The notes below the pieces were generated by a model. The model was not told where the DNA came from and did not search any database. It saw only the letters and a program-made list of their open reading frames with translations. DNA of 64,000 nucleotides from Laguncularia racemosa (taxonomy: Eukaryota > Streptophyta > Magnoliopsida > Myrtales > Combretaceae): positions 124,001-188,000 of the forward strand of contig JBBMOL010000291.1 of assembly GCA_037954665.1 (NCBI GenBank), in the 5' to 3' direction. The translations under genes were made by a program, and so were the position numbers. Shown here one piece after another: positions 61,146 to 64,000 of the stretch; position 1 is the stretch's first letter, and each line of letters starts with the position of its first letter.

Positions 61146-64000
61146 TGAGGGAAAATGGCAAAAATAAGTTGGTTCTCCTGATGAGAATAATAGACTCAAA
61201 ACAAATTTTGAGAAGACAAGGAAGAAAATTTTGGCTTACCACTTAGAATATAAGTGAAAATGTGAAGCCTAAGATGGTGGAGCGCTATATGAACACTCCA
61301 ATAGAGGAGAACCTTCCATCTCATGGCATACTTATATGCCAAAAAAATAAAATAAAATAAATTAACAATTGATTGCCCATCTAACTAAATAAAATATTAA
61401 ATAATTTACACAAAAGTATTCAAGTATAAGTTACCATTTAATATTTGAATAGTGAGATAAATGAAGCATAATAGTCTTCTTTTGTATGAGGTGGAAGAAA
61501 ATGTTAGTAAGGAAAAACGGATAAAAAAAAATTAAGTTATATCAATACTTAAGATATTAAGTCTATTGTTTCCAAAAAAAAGAAAAAGAAAAAGATATCG
61601 GAGGGAACTCTTAGCTTTTATTATTATAGATTGAGGATAGTTAGATAAAGTAGATTATGGTAGCATTATACATATATAATATATGGTAGGAGAAGATTAG
61701 TTTGGTAAAATGATATATATATATATATATTTTATATATATATAACTTGTTTGATTTGTCTTATTTTTATTTGTTTGATATCTATTTTATGACTATTTAA
61801 ATACGAATGTTAGGTTGAAATTTGATAGGAATCAAATAAAAAGAAAAATGATAAATATATAATTATATATGCATCCTTATTAGAAAAATTAAAATCCTAA
61901 AACCTATTTTAAAATATAAGTGAATCAAATACAGATCAGAGGGTTTATTCAAATACTAATTTTTAAATAGATGTTAATCAAATATATATTAAATATAAAT
62001 AAAAAATAGATAATCTAAATAGGCCCTTAAAATACTAAATATATACAAACATAGTCAATAACCATGTGCTAAGAACACCATTCTTTTGTCTTAAAACATG
62101 TCCGATGTCCTTTCTTAAATTCCATAAATTAGGCTAAAGCATTATGTAATAAATAATTAATGTGACAAGTCATAATAACAAGTGATTAGCAAAAGGTTGA
62201 AATAGTAAACTTCTTATAATCACCGGGGATCAATTATTGATTTTATAAAGAAATTATACGAAAAAAAGGGAGAGATCTCGTCTGTTCAACAAAAAACATA
62301 AAATAAGGATGTCGTAGATCTCGTTATTATTTTATTTCTCACCTCAACGAGAATTGGAATGAATATTCGGTGGGACGTGGGAAATGTTTACCAAATGTGC
62401 GTGCCTAAATTTAGCGGCAGTCTTACGCTCTCAGGTGTCCCCCCCCCACCCCAGTCGTTTTCATTCCCTTTTTTTTAATTATTATTATTTTTTTTTGGGT
62501 GGAATTTTGTTCCATGCTTTTGAGTATTCATCGTGATGATTAAAATGGTCCCATTACTCTTAAGATGTTCATGTCGGTGTACTTTTAAATATTTTTTAAT
62601 AAAAATTTTTATAATATAATTACTTAAAAATATTGTACCATATAATCATTTCTCTATATTATAGTTTTATTTCTTAAAATGTAATAAAAATAATATTCTA
62701 TTACTATATTAAACAATTATCATGTAATTATTAATATTTTTTATTAATTTATTTTGATATAATATAATATCTCTATTCATAATAAAATAAGAATTACTAA
62801 TAATATAAAGTGATTATATAATAAAATCAAAAGTTTTCCTTTTTTATTTAATAAGAAACTAATTACTTTGCAAGACTTAGTTACTGTGCAGAAGAAGTAT
62901 GACCTCCCTTTTACTGATATTTTCTATTAAAATTTTTTGTTCACGTGCATGCATTGGCCTTTACGAGAATAGTAATTAATTATAATATTTCTTATCAAAT
63001 GTAATAATACTAATATATAATATAGATCATGATTAACATATCTTATGATCGTACTTGTATTACGCTAGATTTTTGTTTTTTTCTTTTTACCATTAGAAAT
63101 AAGAAAGAGTTAGGGTCATATGGCCCACATAGTTGGACTACATCTAGCAAAAATGGGAGTTTTAGGATATGTTTGGAATTTTTTTTGTTTATATTGTATC
63201 TGTATTCTATTTATATTCATTTTTTATTTATTCTATATTTATATATAATTTGATGTTTAGAAAAATAATTTTATTAATATTTTATCTTTTCGTTTCATAA
63301 TTATGATGAAGATTGTTATTAAAGCACAAGGAATTGAAAAACGAAAATCCACATATTTAAAAAAAATGATTTAAAAATATATATTTATGTATTGAAATGG
63401 ATAGTTCAATTGGTATTTCTGTAAAAATAAATAAGTAAAAGGTAAATAAATTCAATTTTATAGGAATTTGTTATATATTTAATTTTTTAAGAAGGTATCT
63501 ATGTACTTATATGTCATTTTTTTTAGTGTTTTATTTTTACTAAACATAAGATTTCAATAGATGCTAAAATGATAAAAAAAGAAAAAAATAAAGAACAAAT
63601 GGACCTTACATTTCCTTGCATACACACAACTATCAGAGTCAATAAATAGGTAAATTTGCAAGTCTTCTGGAGGTAAAAAAGTAACATTTCCTCAATTCCA
63701 TTTTTTTCCCTTTATTTCATCCGCTAACAAGTCAACAATAATATTTGCCTCCTTACGCACAAACACCAAGCTTCAAGTGTTTTAAAGTAAAGATGACATG
63801 AGAGTATTTGTTTAAAAGATTATTATAAAAATATACAAAATAAATAATTTAAGCAAAAAGGTAAAAAAAAAGTAATAAGGTTTAAGTATGAGGGCAAATT
63901 AGTTTTTTTATATATATATATAATTAAGGTATTTAAACCCCCAATTGACTTATTGACTCATCTTTTCCCATTTTCGCAGTTAAAAACACATAAACACTCT

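Larger units (their letters stand above)
59650..64000. other. Intergenic AT-rich region upstream of PCO
   Basis: No gene is supported. It contains an inverted-repeat element at about 60120-60425, two diverged copies of a dispersed repeat, a TA microsatellite at 61711-61745 and a C-rich run at 62439-62455. The rest is low-complexity AT-rich DNA. Confidence 0.45.

Noticed and set aside
1..64000. CRISPR arrays, bacterial operons, organellar inserts, rRNA genes
   Set aside because: None seen: no regularly spaced conserved repeats with unique spacers, no ribosomal or chloroplast gene sequence recognised.

Overview
The window is nuclear DNA from a flowering plant, most likely a eudicot. It is AT-rich, the genes have GT-AG introns, the two recognisable host genes belong to plant families, and Ty1/copia and Ty3/gypsy LTR retrotransposon remains fill much of the rest. 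Nothing visible fixes the species.

Two host genes can be read exon by exon, both on the minus strand. The first (11037-15506, six coding exons, 430 aa) encodes a GARP/MYB-like transcription factor with one MYB-like DNA-binding domain and two C-terminal LxLxL (EAR-type) motifs. The second (40499-58332, five coding exons, 239 aa) encodes a plant cysteine oxidase of the PCO4/PCO5 type, the oxygen-sensing enzyme of the N-degron pathway. Its frame and its three iron-ligand histidines are intact, although intron 3 has grown to about 14.6 kb.

Layout: 1-979 unassigned; 980-7413 decayed minus-strand copia element of Sirevirus-like type with a third ORF after pol; 7420-11036 intergenic, with a 262-bp-period tandem duplication; 11037-15506 GARP gene, with a probable untranslated leader reaching about 17.5 kb; 17.5-27.2 kb AT-rich intergenic; 27238-30291 internally deleted Ty3/gypsy element with an exact 5-bp target duplication; 30.3-32.3 kb old copia pol debris; 32.3-40 kb intergenic with a hAT-like MITE; 40499-58332 PCO gene. 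PCO intron 3 holds a gag-only LTR element (41255-43712), a plus-strand non-autonomous LTR element (44746-46286), a decayed Ty3/gypsy element (48301-54168) whose 3' LTR carries a nested solo LTR, and a 313-bp tandem duplication. From 59.6 kb to the end is intergenic with old repeats.

The two host genes show no evident functional link. The most notable observations are the retroelement colony inside an otherwise intact oxygen-sensor gene, a tandem duplication across that gene's stop codon, the apparent autonomous/gag-only pair sharing PBS, PPT and gag, and the copia third ORF that keeps a single frame with only nonsense mutations.
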